Assembly: GCA_027484915.1 (NCBI GenBank)
Contig: JAIXSA010000113.1
Span: forward strand, 1 to 33,846
Direction: 5' to 3'
Length of the DNA stretch: 33,846 bases
Source of the DNA: Paracoccaceae bacterium
GTDB taxonomy: Bacteria > Pseudomonadota > Alphaproteobacteria > Rhodobacterales > Rhodobacteraceae
In this document: in pieces, positions 14,637-22,808 of the stretch
Numbering within the stretch: the stretch's first letter is position 1
Layout of the letters: each line of letters starts with the position of its first letter
Made by a program: the position numbers and the translations under genes
Notes under the pieces: generated by a model
What the model was told of the DNA's origin: nothing
Seen by the model: the letters and a program-made list of their open reading frames with translations, nothing else
The model's database searches: none

Positions 14637-16781
14637 TCACCCCGCCTTGACCCGCAGCCGCCAGGCATGGAGGAGCGGCTCCGTATACCCCGAAGGCTGC
14701 TCCCGCCCCTTGAAGACGAGGTCACAGGCCGCCTGAAACGCCGCCCCCTGGAAGGCCGGCGCCATCGGCCGGTAGAGGGGATCGCCAGAGTTCTGCCGGT
14801 CCACCACGGCGGCCATCTTCTTCATCGCCTCCATCACCTCGGCTTCCGAAACCACCCCATGATGCAGCCAGTTCGCGATGTGCTGGGCCGAGATCCTGCA
14901 CGTCGCCCGGTCCTCCATCAGCCCCACATCGTTCACGTCCGGCACCTTGGAACAGCCGACCCCCTGGTCGATCCAGCGCACCACATACCCCAGGATCCCC
15001 TGCGCGTTGTTCTCGACCTCCCGCACGACCTGCGCCCGGTTCCAGGCCTGGAAGCTCGCCAGCGGAATATCCAGGATCCCGTCCACATGCGCCCGGCGTC
15101 CCCCCTTCGCCAGCCGCGCCTGGACCGCGAAGACGTCGACCTTGTGGTAGTGCAGCGCATGCAGCGTCGCCGCCGTGGGCGAGGGCACCCAGGCCGTATT
15201 CGCCCCAGCTCGCGGATGGGCGATCTTCTCATCCAGCATCCCGGCCATCAAGTCCGGCATCGCCCACATCCCCTTGCCGATCTGCGCCTTGCCCGACAGC
15301 CCGCATTCCAGCCCGATATCAACGTTCAACGCCTCATAGGCCGTGATCCAGGACTTCCGCTTGATGAAGTCCTTCCGGCTGAACGCCCCGGCCTCCATGC
15401 TGGTGTGGATCTCATCCCCGGTCCGGTCCAGGAAGCCAGTGTTGATGAACGCAACCCGCCCTTTCGCCGCCCGGATGCACTCCTTCAGGTTCACCGAAGT
15501 CCGCCGTTCCTCGTCCATGATACCCAACTTCACCGTGGCCGCCGGCAGCCCCAAAAGCCCCTCCACCCGTGCCATCACGGCGTCGGCAAAGGCCACTTCC
15601 TCGGGTCCGTGCATCTTCGGCTTCACCACATAGACCGACCCAAGGACCGAGTTCCGCATCCCCTCGGTCTTCCGCAGGTCGTGCAGGGCGATTGCCACGG
15701 TGACCATCGCGTCCATCAGCCCCTCCGGGACTTCGGACCCATCCGGCAACAGGATCGCCGGGTTGGTCATCAGGTGGCCCACGTTCCGGATCCACATCAG
15801 CGCCCGGCCTTTCAGCGTGAAAGGCGAGCCGTTCGGGTCCAGATACTCCCGATCCGCCGCCAGCCGCCGCTCGACCTGACGGCCGCCCTTGTCAAAGACC
15901 TCCGACAGTGTCCCCTTCATCAGTCCCAGCCAGTTACGGTATGCCCCGACCTTGTCCTCGGCGTCCACACAGGCGACAGAATCCTCACAGTCCATGATCG
16001 CCGTCAGCGCGCTTTCCAGCTGCACGTCCGCCAGCAGGGCCTGATCCCGCGAGCCAATGAAATGCGCCCGGTCGAAAACCAACTCCACATGCAACCCGTT
16101 GTTTCTGAGCAAGATCGCGTCGGGAGCCTTCGGGTTCCCCCTATACCCCGCGAACTTCTCCGGCTGCACCAGCGGCAGGTCATCGACCAGAAGCTGACCA
16201 TCCTTCACCACGTACCGCCGCACATCGGCATGAGAGGTCCCGGCAATCGGAAATGCCTCGTCCAGGAACACCCGCGCCCGGGCGATGACCCGCGCACCGC
16301 GGCCCCGTTCATATCCGCCCGAGGGGGGCAGGGAGCCCATCGCGTCGGTGCCATAGAGGCAGTCATACAGGCTTCCCCAGCGCGCATTGGCGGCGTTCAG
16401 CGCATAGCGGGCGTTTGTGACCGGCACCACCAGCTGCGGGCCGGGGACCTTCGCGACCTCGGAGTCCACATTGGCCGTTCCGATGCTAAACGCCGGACCC
16501 TCGGGCAAGAGATACCCGATCTCGGCCAGAAAGGCCTTGTAGGCCGCATGGTCGTGCGGCTGGCCACGCCTTGCGACGTGCCAGGCGTCGATCTTCGCCT
16601 GAAGCTCGTCCCGCCGCGCCAATAGCTTTCTGTTCTTCGGCGCGAAGTCCGCAAGAAGCCCGGCGAACCCGGACCAGAAGGCCCTGGCCTCGACCCCGGT
16701 CCCCGGCAGCGCTTCGTCCTCGAGGAAGCGGGCGAGAACGGCGTCCACCTGAAGCCCTGCACGATCCAGACGTTCGGTCAT
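14637..16781 (-). CDS. glcB: Malate synthase G
   Basis: GlcB condenses glyoxylate with acetyl-CoA to malate, in the glyoxylate shunt and in glycolate use. The protein has 714 residues, the size of the G isoform. Catalytic elements are visible: the Arg of [10 protein letters not shown], the Mg-binding Glu of GIMDEERRT, the Asp of [10 protein letters not shown], and the base Asp in [31 protein letters not shown] and [14 protein letters not shown] are further signatures. A usually conserved NSRTGS reads NSVLGS here. ATG 16781 is set by AGGGGGACAGG; the frame is open further upstream. A promoter with an overlapping palindrome lies just ahead. No isocitrate lyase or glycolate oxidase gene is in the window. 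Confidence 0.96.
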   Translation of the reverse strand: MTERLDRAGLQVDAVLARFLEDEALPGTGVEARAFWSGFAGLLADFAPKNRKLLARRDELQAKIDAWHVARRGQPHDHAAYKAFLAEIGYLLPEGPAFSIGTANVDSEVAKVPGPQLVVPVTNARYALNAANARWGSLYDCLYGTDAMGSLPPSGGYERGRGARVIARARVFLDEAFPIAGTSHADVRRYVVKDGQLLVDDLPLVQPEKFAGYRGNPKAPDAILLRNNGLHVELVFDRAHFIGSRDQALLADVQLESALTAIMDCEDSVACVDAEDKVGAYRNWLGLMKGTLSEVFDKGGRQVERRLAADREYLDPNGSPFTLKGRALMWIRNVGHLMTNPAILLPDGSEVPEGLMDAMVTVAIALHDLRKTEGMRNSVLGSVYVVKPKMHGPEEVAFADAVMARVEGLLGLPAATVKLGIMDEERRTSVNLKECIRAAKGRVAFINTGFLDRTGDEIHTSMEAGAFSRKDFIKRKSWITAYEALNVDIGLECGLSGKAQIGKGMWAMPDLMAGMLDEKIAHPRAGANTAWVPSPTAATLHALHYHKVDVFAVQARLAKGGRRAHVDGILDIPLASFQAWNRAQVVREVENNAQGILGYVVRWIDQGVGCSKVPDVNDVGLMEDRATCRISAQHIANWLHHGVVSEAEVMEAMKKMAAVVDRQNSGDPLYRPMAPAFQGAAFQAACDLVFKGREQPSGYTEPLLHAWRLRVKAG

Positions 16782-16809
16782 CCTGTCCCCCTTCGGCCGA
16801 AGCCGCACT

Positions 16810-16829
16810 TTGTATGCTGTGGCACACAA
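16810..16829 (-). promoter_or_regulatory. Candidate operator at the glcB promoter
   Basis: TTGTATGC (16810-16817) and GCACACAA (16822-16829) form an inverted repeat, seven of eight pairs, with spacer TGTG. It overlaps the proposed -10 and start of transcription and ends 29 bases before the glcB ATG, the usual place for a repressor. It does not fit the TNGTNNNACNA pattern of FadR-type GntR regulators. The cognate regulator is unknown. Confidence 0.45.
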
Positions 16830-16854
16830 TAGGCGAGGGCAGGGGGAGGGGCAA
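16826..16854 (-). promoter_or_regulatory. Candidate glcB promoter
   Basis: On the minus strand TTGCCC (16849-16854) and TATTGT (16826-16831) are separated by 17 bases. The -10 shares bases with the inverted repeat at 16810-16829. Confidence 0.45.
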
Positions 16855-16915
16855 AGGAAACAGGCCCGGAATTTCAAGCAGGGCCGAAAATCACTTGTCG
16901 TGAAAAGCCGAAGAT

Positions 16916-16945
16916 GAGAAACTTTGCCAGCTTGCTAAGTTTCTC
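16916..16945. promoter_or_regulatory. Perfect inverted repeat upstream of the ArsR-type gene
   Basis: GAGAAACTT (16916-16924) is perfectly complementary to AAGTTTCTC (16937-16945) across a 12-base spacer. It lies just before the likely -35 region of the ArsR-type operon (-10 TATAGT at 16968-16973). A second pair, TTGCTAA (16932-16938) and TTAGCAA (16973-16979), reaches to the start codon. Autoregulation by the ArsR protein through one of these is plausible but not shown. Confidence 0.4.
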
Positions 16946-16967
16946 TTTCCGGCGGCCGCAAAGGGTG

Positions 16968-16973
16968 TATAGT
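16968..16973 (+). promoter_or_regulatory. Candidate -10 of the ArsR-SRPBCC operon, possibly leaderless
   Basis: TATAGT lies only seven bases before the ATG at 16981, and no ribosome site sits at a useful distance. A matching -35 is weak. This suggests transcription starts at or very near the start codon. Confidence 0.35.
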
Positions 16974-16980
16974 TAGCAAC

Positions 16981-17322
16981 ATGGCTAAGCATGATCCCAA
17001 TCTTGACCTGCTGTTCCACGCCCTGTCCGACCCGACCCGCCGGATGATGCTGAGCCGGCTGGCCAAGGGGCCCGCGGCGGTGACGGAACTTGCCGGGCTT
17101 TCGGGCTTTAAGCTTCCGACGATCCTGCGCCACCTCTCGGTGCTTGAAGAGGCGGGGCTGGTCGCCACCCAGAAGGACGGCCGCGTCCGGTCCTGCGCGT
17201 TCCAGCCCAAGGCCCTGCAGCCGATGACCGACTGGCTGGAGGATCAGCGCAAGCTGTGGGAGGCGCGGCTCGACCGCCTCGACGACTACGTGATGAACCT
17301 TATGAAGGAACGCGAAAAATGA
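16981..17322 (+). CDS. ArsR family transcriptional regulator
   Basis: This 113-residue winged-helix protein of the ArsR type opens with DLLFHALSDPTRRMMLSRLAKGPAAVTELA, the family's characteristic first helices. The recognition region is LSGFKLPTILRHLSVLEEAGLVATQKDGR (about 40-68), ending in the wing. There are no cysteine pairs of the metal-sensing kind, so it is probably not a metalloregulator. It resembles the ArsR proteins that are encoded ahead of AHSA1/SRPBCC-domain genes. Its stop overlaps the start of the next gene (ATGA). It diverges from glcB; the shared 200-bp region holds inverted repeats near each start. Confidence 0.92.
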   Translation: MAKHDPNLDLLFHALSDPTRRMMLSRLAKGPAAVTELAGLSGFKLPTILRHLSVLEEAGLVATQKDGRVRSCAFQPKALQPMTDWLEDQRKLWEARLDRLDDYVMNLMKEREK

Positions 17323-17798
17323 CCACGACCCCCGATCTGGACCCCGAGCTTGACCTTGTCATCGCCCGCGAGGTGAACGCCCCGCGCGAAATCCTTTACA
17401 TGTGCTGGACCACTCCGGAACATCTCGTCCACTGGTTCGTGCCGAAGCCGCACACCGTCTCGAAGTGCGAGCTTGACGTCCGCGTTGGCGGGGCCTGCAA
17501 CACGACCTTCAACGTGGAAGGCAACGAGATGGAGAACAACGGGGTCTACCTGGAAGTGATCCCGAACGAAAAGCTTGTCTTCACCGATGCTTATTCGGCC
17601 GGATGGAAACCCAAGCCTGACCCGTTCATGACTGCGATCATCCACTTCGAAGACATCGGAGGCGGCCGCACCAAGTACACCGCCATCGCCCGCCACCGCA
17701 GCCCGGAAACCGCCAAGGCGCACAAGGACATGGGTTTCTACGACGGCTGGGGCACCGTGATCACCCAGCTTGAAGAGTATGCTCAGGGCCTGAAGTGA
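17319..17798 (+). CDS. SRPBCC (AHSA1-like) domain protein
   Basis: This 159-residue protein is a single START/SRPBCC-type hydrophobic-ligand-binding domain of the AHSA1 subgroup. The N-terminal strand and helix read LVIAREVNAPREILYMCWTTPEHLVHWFVPKP, a pattern typical of the group (R.fdAP.e.v...WT.pe....W). G.Y.EV.P.EKLVFTD..S is the conserved mid-domain turn, and the long C-terminal helix GWGTVITQLEEYA closes the cavity. No catalytic function is assignable. Its ATG overlaps the upstream stop (ATGA), and its stop overlaps the next start, so the three genes are translated as a coupled set. Confidence 0.9.
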   Translation: MTTTPDLDPELDLVIAREVNAPREILYMCWTTPEHLVHWFVPKPHTVSKCELDVRVGGACNTTFNVEGNEMENNGVYLEVIPNEKLVFTDAYSAGWKPKPDPFMTAIIHFEDIGGGRTKYTAIARHRSPETAKAHKDMGFYDGWGTVITQLEEYAQGLK

Positions 17799-18688
17799 TG
17801 GGCCGCAACCTGACCCATGACCGCTTTGCGACACTGGCCTTCGAGCGCAAGGTCGCGGCCCCGGTAGCGACGCTCTACGCCGCGTGGACCTCCCCGGCAG
17901 CGCGGGCGGTCTGGGCCTCGCCTGCGCCCGGGGTGACGGTGGAGTTCCTCGAATCAGACGCCCGCGTCGGGGGCCGCGAAGTGTCGCTCTGCAAGGACGA
18001 AGGCCAGCCGGATATCCGGGTCGAGGCGGGCTGGCTGGACCTTCTGCCCGAGGCACGGACGGTGGGCTATGAGGTCGTCGCACAAGAGGGTGCGCGGCAG
18101 TCCGCGGCGCTGGTCACCGCCGACTTCACGGATGAGGGCGGGGGAAGCCGCATCGCGGTGACGGTCCAGCTTTCCTCCTTGGCGCAGGACATGTCCGAGG
18201 GTTACCGTCAGGGCTTCGACGCCGGGATGGCGAACCTTGGCGCGGTGGCAGAGCGGACCATGCTGATCCAGCGCGTCATCAAGGCCCCGGTCCCGCTAGT
18301 CTGGGGCGCCTGGATGAACGCCGACAGTCTGCCGAAATGGTGGGGGCCGGACGGGTTTTCCTGCAAGACCAGTCGCATCGACCTGCGGCAGGGCGGCGAG
18401 TGGGTCTTCGACATGATCGGCCCGGACGGCACGGTCTTCCCGAACCACCACAAGTACGGCGCTGTCGTCCCGGAGAGACGGCTAGACTATAACCTGCACT
18501 GGGGCGAGAACGGCCCGAAGCACGCCGACGCCTGGGCTTCCTTCGACGATCTTGGCGGGTCGACGAAGGTCACGCTGGGCATGGTGATGGCCACGGCCAA
18601 GGAATACCACGAGGCGAAGGGCTTTGGCGCGGTCGAGCTTGGGTTGCAGACGCTGGGCAAGCTGGCAAAGGCCGTTGGGGCCGAGTGA
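17798..18688 (+). CDS. Tandem double-SRPBCC (AHSA1-like) protein
   Basis: At 296 residues this is two SRPBCC domains in one chain. Domain 1 (about 8-145) starts ATLAFERKVAAPVATLYAAWTSPAARAVW; domain 2 (about 150-290) starts MLIQRVIKAPVPLVWGAWMNADSLPKWW and is closer to the standard AHSA1 pattern, with GGEWVFDMIGPDG and P.RRLDYN. Domain 1 lacks the WW turn and appears more diverged. ATG 17798 shares one base with the upstream stop (TGATG); a GTG three bases earlier is also in frame. It ends directly against the convergent TetR gene with no spacer. With the single-domain protein, the operon encodes three such domains under one ArsR regulator. Confidence 0.87.
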   Translation: MGRNLTHDRFATLAFERKVAAPVATLYAAWTSPAARAVWASPAPGVTVEFLESDARVGGREVSLCKDEGQPDIRVEAGWLDLLPEARTVGYEVVAQEGARQSAALVTADFTDEGGGSRIAVTVQLSSLAQDMSEGYRQGFDAGMANLGAVAERTMLIQRVIKAPVPLVWGAWMNADSLPKWWGPDGFSCKTSRIDLRQGGEWVFDMIGPDGTVFPNHHKYGAVVPERRLDYNLHWGENGPKHADAWASFDDLGGSTKVTLGMVMATAKEYHEAKGFGAVELGLQTLGKLAKAVGAE

Positions 18689-19255
18689 CTAACCCAGATG
18701 GGGCGCGAGGAAGGCCCGACAGGCCGCCTTCGCGGTCTCCGCTGGCATCGCCTCAGGGTCGAGGCAATGCTGCAGGCAGAGCCCATCGATCAGGCAGATC
18801 AAGGACCTGGCAAGGGGAAGGGCGTCCGCCTGCAGGCCAAGCGCCGCAATCGCCTCGGTCACCTGCGCCAGATAGGCCTGGTACTGCCGCTGGTGTTCTT
18901 CACGGAGGGCAGGGGTGTTGGCGATCTGCCCCCAAAGTGCCACCCAAGCGTTCAGCGTGTCGCGGTTAAAGGACTTGGGCGAAAAGCTGCCTTCGATCAG
19001 CGCGTTAAGCCGGATCTCCGGGGGCAAGGCGGGCAGGTCCGGGGTCGTGTCCCGATACAGGCGCGCATAGACCGCCGCGAGAAGCCCCGCCATCGAGCCG
19101 AAGTGGTGCAGGATCAGCCCGCGGGACACCCCCGCCGCGGCGCAGATCCTGTCCACCGTGAACTCCTGGATGCCGCCCTTCGCGAGACCCGCCAGAGCCA
19201 CATCCATCAGCTGCGCGCGGCGATCTTCGCTGGAAAGCCGGGTGAACCGCGCCAT
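18689..19255 (-). CDS. TetR family transcriptional regulator
   Basis: This 188-residue regulator has the TetR N-terminal HTH (about 10-56): EDRRAQLMDVALAGLAKGG...FTVDRICAAAGVSRGLILHHFGSMAGLLAAVY, with the recognition helix around VSRGLILHHF. The rest is the helical ligand-binding and dimer domain. The chain resembles the BetI-like branch in length and in GLCLQHCLDPEAM near the C-terminus, but that is only a likeness. Its ATG overlaps the stop of the methyltransferase-family gene (TGATG), making it the last gene of a three-gene operon. It most likely represses its own operon; a candidate site lies at 22809-22818. Confidence 0.92.
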   Translation of the reverse strand: MARFTRLSSEDRRAQLMDVALAGLAKGGIQEFTVDRICAAAGVSRGLILHHFGSMAGLLAAVYARLYRDTTPDLPALPPEIRLNALIEGSFSPKSFNRDTLNAWVALWGQIANTPALREEHQRQYQAYLAQVTEAIAALGLQADALPLARSLICLIDGLCLQHCLDPEAMPAETAKAACRAFLAPHLG

Positions 19256-20763
19256 CAGTTTGTCGGCGCCCCGCCCTCGGCCTTGCGGCGGGCGACGAAA
19301 TCCTCCAGCGCCTCGCGGATGCCGGGGTCAAGCGGTGGCTCCTCGTAATTGGCCAGAAGCTCCTTCCAGATCCGGTTCGCCCGCGCCGGGGCTTCCTCGG
19401 CCCCCCTGGCCTGCCAGTTCGGGTAACTGTCCCAGTTCGACAGCATCGGCGGGTGGAAGGCCGTCTCGTACTGCGCCATCGTCTGTGCCGTGCCGAAGAA
19501 ATGCCCGCCTACCCCGGCCTCGGCAATCGCGTCCAGCGACAGGGACTCATCGCTGACCGCAATGGGCCGGAAGTAGCTTTGCATCATCCCCAGAAGCTCG
19601 GCATCCAGCACCAGCTTCTCGAAACTGGCCGTGAGGCCCCCGTGCATCCACCCCGCCCCGTGTATGACCAGATGCGCCCCGCCCATCAGACACCCCCACA
19701 GCGACATCATCGATTCGTAGGCCGCTTGGGCGTCCAGCGCGTTGGCTGCCGTTGTGTTCGAGGACCGGAAGGGCACGCCGATCCGCCGTGCCAACTGCCC
19801 GCTGGCCTGCGCTGCCTTGGCATATTCCGGCGTGCCGAAAGCAGGTGCCCCGGTCTTCATGTCGACGTTCGACGTGAAGCCCCCGTACATCACCGGCACC
19901 CCCGGCCGCACGATCTGGGTCAGCGCCACGCCGAACATCGCTTCGGCGTGCTGCAAGACCAGCGCCCCCGCCAGACTGACCGGAGCCATCGCCCCCGCCA
20001 ATGTGAACGGCGTGACAATCGCCACCTGCCCATGCTCGGCCAAAGTGATCAGCCCGTCCGCCATCGGCACGTCCAGTTGCCGGGGCGAGTTCGTGTTGAT
20101 GACCCCCATCATCATCGGCTGCCGCGCCAGATCCTCCAGTGACCACCCCATCACTAGGGCGGCCATATGAATGCCGTCCATCGTGCGCTCGGTTCCCAAA
20201 GCGTTCAGGTTCCAGCTTTTGTCCAGCAGCGTGCATTGCGACAGGTACAGGTCCAGGTGCCGTGTGGCGGCGGGCAGGTCCATCGGCTCCAGCGGTCCGC
20301 CGGACTCCTGCTGCAGGACGTTCAGGCTTTGGCAAAGGCGCAGGAAGTCCTGCATGTCCTGATGCGTGCCATCCCGTCGCCCACGGTCAAGGTCCATCAC
20401 ATAGGCCGGCCCGCCGACGCTGGAGAACACCATGTCATTCCCGCCGAACCGAAGGTCCTTTGCGCGGTTGCGGGCGGCAATGGTGAATGTCCCGGGGACG
20501 GTTGCGAGCAGCCCCTCGATCAAGCCCGGATCGGGATAGACCATCTGCCCCTCGACCTTTGCCCCTGCGCTGCGGAACAGGTCAAGGGCCCGCCCGTTCA
20601 AGACGCGCATCCCCTGCGTCGCAAGAAGCGTCAGCGCAGCTTGGTGAATCGCCTCCACCTGGTCGTCCGAGATCACCTTGATCGGGTCATAGCGCCTCGG
20701 CACCTGCCCGAAGGGCGGTTGAGGAATGGCGGTCGGGGACCGGGACGGGCGGCGCTGGCGCAT
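19255..20763 (-). CDS. Trimethylamine methyltransferase (MttB) family protein
   Basis: This 502-residue protein belongs to the MttB superfamily, TIM-barrel enzymes that transfer a methyl group from a quaternary or tertiary amine to a corrinoid protein. Family segments seen are ISDDQVEAIHQAALTLLATQGMRV near the start, VFSSVGGPAYVMDLDRGRRDGT, PMMMGVINTNSPRQLD, and G.MHGGLTASFEKLVLDAELLGMM. No in-frame amber codon is present, so it is a non-pyrrolysine member, like the glycine-betaine-type enzymes, not a true trimethylamine enzyme. Its start abuts the stop of the flavoprotein gene with no gap and its stop overlaps the TetR start. No corrinoid protein or reactivase gene is nearby, so the methyl acceptor must be encoded elsewhere, if one is used. 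Confidence 0.9.
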   Translation of the reverse strand: MRQRRPSRSPTAIPQPPFGQVPRRYDPIKVISDDQVEAIHQAALTLLATQGMRVLNGRALDLFRSAGAKVEGQMVYPDPGLIEGLLATVPGTFTIAARNRAKDLRFGGNDMVFSSVGGPAYVMDLDRGRRDGTHQDMQDFLRLCQSLNVLQQESGGPLEPMDLPAATRHLDLYLSQCTLLDKSWNLNALGTERTMDGIHMAALVMGWSLEDLARQPMMMGVINTNSPRQLDVPMADGLITLAEHGQVAIVTPFTLAGAMAPVSLAGALVLQHAEAMFGVALTQIVRPGVPVMYGGFTSNVDMKTGAPAFGTPEYAKAAQASGQLARRIGVPFRSSNTTAANALDAQAAYESMMSLWGCLMGGAHLVIHGAGWMHGGLTASFEKLVLDAELLGMMQSYFRPIAVSDESLSLDAIAEAGVGGHFFGTAQTMAQYETAFHPPMLSNWDSYPNWQARGAEEAPARANRIWKELLANYEEPPLDPGIREALEDFVARRKAEGGAPTN

Positions 20764-22788
20764 CTACAGGCTCCTTTCCGGCGCTCGTTCCCGGCGCGGT
20801 GGCAGGTCAGGCTCGCCCAGAAGGCGGGCATGGCGATGGGCCGAATGGACGGCATCGGCGACGGAGGAGGGGGCAAGGCAATCGCCGACCCGGGCCGCGG
20901 CGACGCCCCGTGCCGCTAGGGCGTCCCAAAGCGCGGTATCTGGCAACCGCCCGGTGCACAGGACCAGCGTCCCGCAGGGCAGCGCGTCCTCTCGCCCAGA
21001 GTAGACGCAGGCCAGCCGCACCTCACCCTTCCCTTGCGATTGCAAAGCCTTGAGAGGATGGATCACCACCCCCGCCTCGATCAGCCGGGCCTGCAGAAAG
21101 TCCTGTTCGTTGGTCAGCACGGTCCAGGACGAAGCGAGGGAAGCCGTCGTCACAAAATGGACCTCATGGCCCGCGGTGGCCAGCATCTCCGCCAGCGCGC
21201 CGGCCATGACGTAATGCTCGTCGTCATATATCACGACCGGCCCTTGGACCTTGGCCCCTGCGAATACATCGTCCGGTGTCAGTGCGTTCGGCAGCACCAA
21301 GGGGCGGATCGCGTAGACCCCCACTGCATCCCGACGCCATTGCGACCCCGTCGCCAACACCACATGGTCCGCGCCGAACTCGGCGATATCATCCCCTCCC
21401 ATCCGGCTGGCGGGAAACAGCTCCACGTTGGGAAGCTTCCCGATCATGTGCAGCCGCCAATCCCGCACCCGCATCCAAGTCGCCAACCCCGGCAAGGTCG
21501 CCTCGCGCAAAAGGCGCCCGCCGAACACATCGCCAGCTTCCGCCAAAGAGACCTCCAGCCCGCGCCGCCCCAGCGTCAAGGCCGCCTCCAGCCCTGCCGG
21601 GCCACCGCCGATCACCAATGCCTTTTCGCGCTTCGGATGAACGGCAATCCGCTCGGGATGCCAGCCGCGCCGCCATTCCTCGCCCATCGTTGGGTTCTGC
21701 GTGCAGCGCAGGCCCACGCCTTCGTTGTTCGCCGCCCGGCAGATGTTGCAGCCGATGCACTCGCGGATCTCGTCCTCACGCCCGTCCCGGATCTTCGCGG
21801 GCAAAAACGGGTCGGCAATCGAGGGCCGTGCGGCGCCGATGAAGTCCTGTATCCCCCGCTTGATTTGGCTGACCATCCGGTCGGGCGAGGTGAACCGCCC
21901 CACCGACACGACGGGCCTCGTGGTGAGCGACTTCACGAAGGCGACATTCTCCTCCTGAAAGCCCTCAGGCGAATACCTTGCCGAACGCGAGTCATTCCCC
22001 AAGGCCCCCGCAACGTTCACGTCCCAAAGGTCCGGCAGTTCCGCCAGCATCTCGATGATCTCGCGGCCTTCGCCCTGCGAGGTGATCCCCTCCGGCCCGT
22101 GCAGCTCATCCACCGCCAGCCGAACGGCCACCGCACAGGTGTCGCCCACCGCCTCCTTCGTGTCCTCGATCATCTCGCGTAGAAGGCGCACCCGGTTCTC
22201 CAGGCTACCGCCGTAGGCATCGCCCCGGTGGTTCGTTCGCCGCGACAGGAACTGGAACGGCAAATAGTCGTGCCCGGCATACACATAGACGATGTCGAAC
22301 CCCGCCCGCTTGGCCCGCACCGCCGCATCCCGCTGCCAGCCGCGAAAGGCCTTGATATCGCTTGCGTCCATCGCCCGAGCCGTCGCTGGAAGATGATACA
22401 GCGCCGGCTGCACATCGGGCGCCATCCCCGGAACCCGCGTCATGCGGTTCGAGGCATGGGCACCGCCATGCCACAACTCGACCGCCGCCAGCGAGCCATG
22501 CGCGTGGATCGCCTCGGCCGTCAGGGCCAGGGGCGCGATGTCGTCGTCGTCCCAAAGCGTCAGGAAGGCATAGGGGCTGTCGTCCGAACTTGCGTGGATC
22601 GAGCAATACTCGGTGCAGACGACACCCCAGCCGCCCTCGGCCTTTACACCGCGCAGCGCGGCCCCCGACTGTGGGCGCTGCCAGCCAAAGCCGGTGGCGT
22701 GGGGGGTCTGGTAGAAGCGGTTGGGGGCCGTGACCGGGCCGATGCGGACCGGCTCGAACAGGATGTCATAGCGCGGGTCGCGGGGCAT
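20764..22788 (-). CDS. Trimethylamine dehydrogenase-like FMN/4Fe-4S/FAD-fold oxidoreductase
   Basis: This 674-residue, three-part flavoprotein has an Old Yellow Enzyme-like barrel (about 1-345), a 4Fe-4S site (C344, C347, C350, C362) and a pyridine-nucleotide/FAD-type domain with GGGPAG at 395-400. It aligns closely with trimethylamine and dimethylamine dehydrogenases and with N-methylproline or dimethylglycine demethylases. Y170 and H173 match the catalytic Tyr169 and His172. The Cys that covalently holds FMN in trimethylamine dehydrogenase is Ala31. Two of the three aromatic cage residues appear present (Y61, W255) but Trp355 is Asn354. Hence it is probably an N-demethylase for another methylated amine. 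AAGGA precedes ATG 22788. It is the first gene of the operon. Confidence 0.9.
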   Translation of the reverse strand: MPRDPRYDILFEPVRIGPVTAPNRFYQTPHATGFGWQRPQSGAALRGVKAEGGWGVVCTEYCSIHASSDDSPYAFLTLWDDDDIAPLALTAEAIHAHGSLAAVELWHGGAHASNRMTRVPGMAPDVQPALYHLPATARAMDASDIKAFRGWQRDAAVRAKRAGFDIVYVYAGHDYLPFQFLSRRTNHRGDAYGGSLENRVRLLREMIEDTKEAVGDTCAVAVRLAVDELHGPEGITSQGEGREIIEMLAELPDLWDVNVAGALGNDSRSARYSPEGFQEENVAFVKSLTTRPVVSVGRFTSPDRMVSQIKRGIQDFIGAARPSIADPFLPAKIRDGREDEIRECIGCNICRAANNEGVGLRCTQNPTMGEEWRRGWHPERIAVHPKREKALVIGGGPAGLEAALTLGRRGLEVSLAEAGDVFGGRLLREATLPGLATWMRVRDWRLHMIGKLPNVELFPASRMGGDDIAEFGADHVVLATGSQWRRDAVGVYAIRPLVLPNALTPDDVFAGAKVQGPVVIYDDEHYVMAGALAEMLATAGHEVHFVTTASLASSWTVLTNEQDFLQARLIEAGVVIHPLKALQSQGKGEVRLACVYSGREDALPCGTLVLCTGRLPDTALWDALAARGVAAARVGDCLAPSSVADAVHSAHRHARLLGEPDLPPRRERAPERSL

Positions 22789-22808
22789 CGGGTCATCCTT
22801 GTTGAATG

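Noticed and set aside
14383-14736. 117-codon frame in the bolA-glcB intergenic region
   Set aside because: It runs through the repeat element and hairpins and on into the antisense of glcB. It has no family resemblance and an improbable composition.
14667-16625. 652-codon plus-strand open frame across glcB
   Set aside because: The translation is dominated by His, Arg, Pro and Gln, the usual shadow of a GC-rich gene, and glcB itself has all its catalytic motifs.
18689-19255. Naming the TetR protein betI
   Set aside because: Length and some C-terminal residues resemble BetI, but no betA, betB or betT gene is present, so the choline-specific name is not supported.
19255-20763. True trimethylamine methyltransferase with pyrrolysine
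   Set aside because: The frame has no in-frame TAG before its stop, so it is a non-pyrrolysine member and the substrate cannot be assumed.
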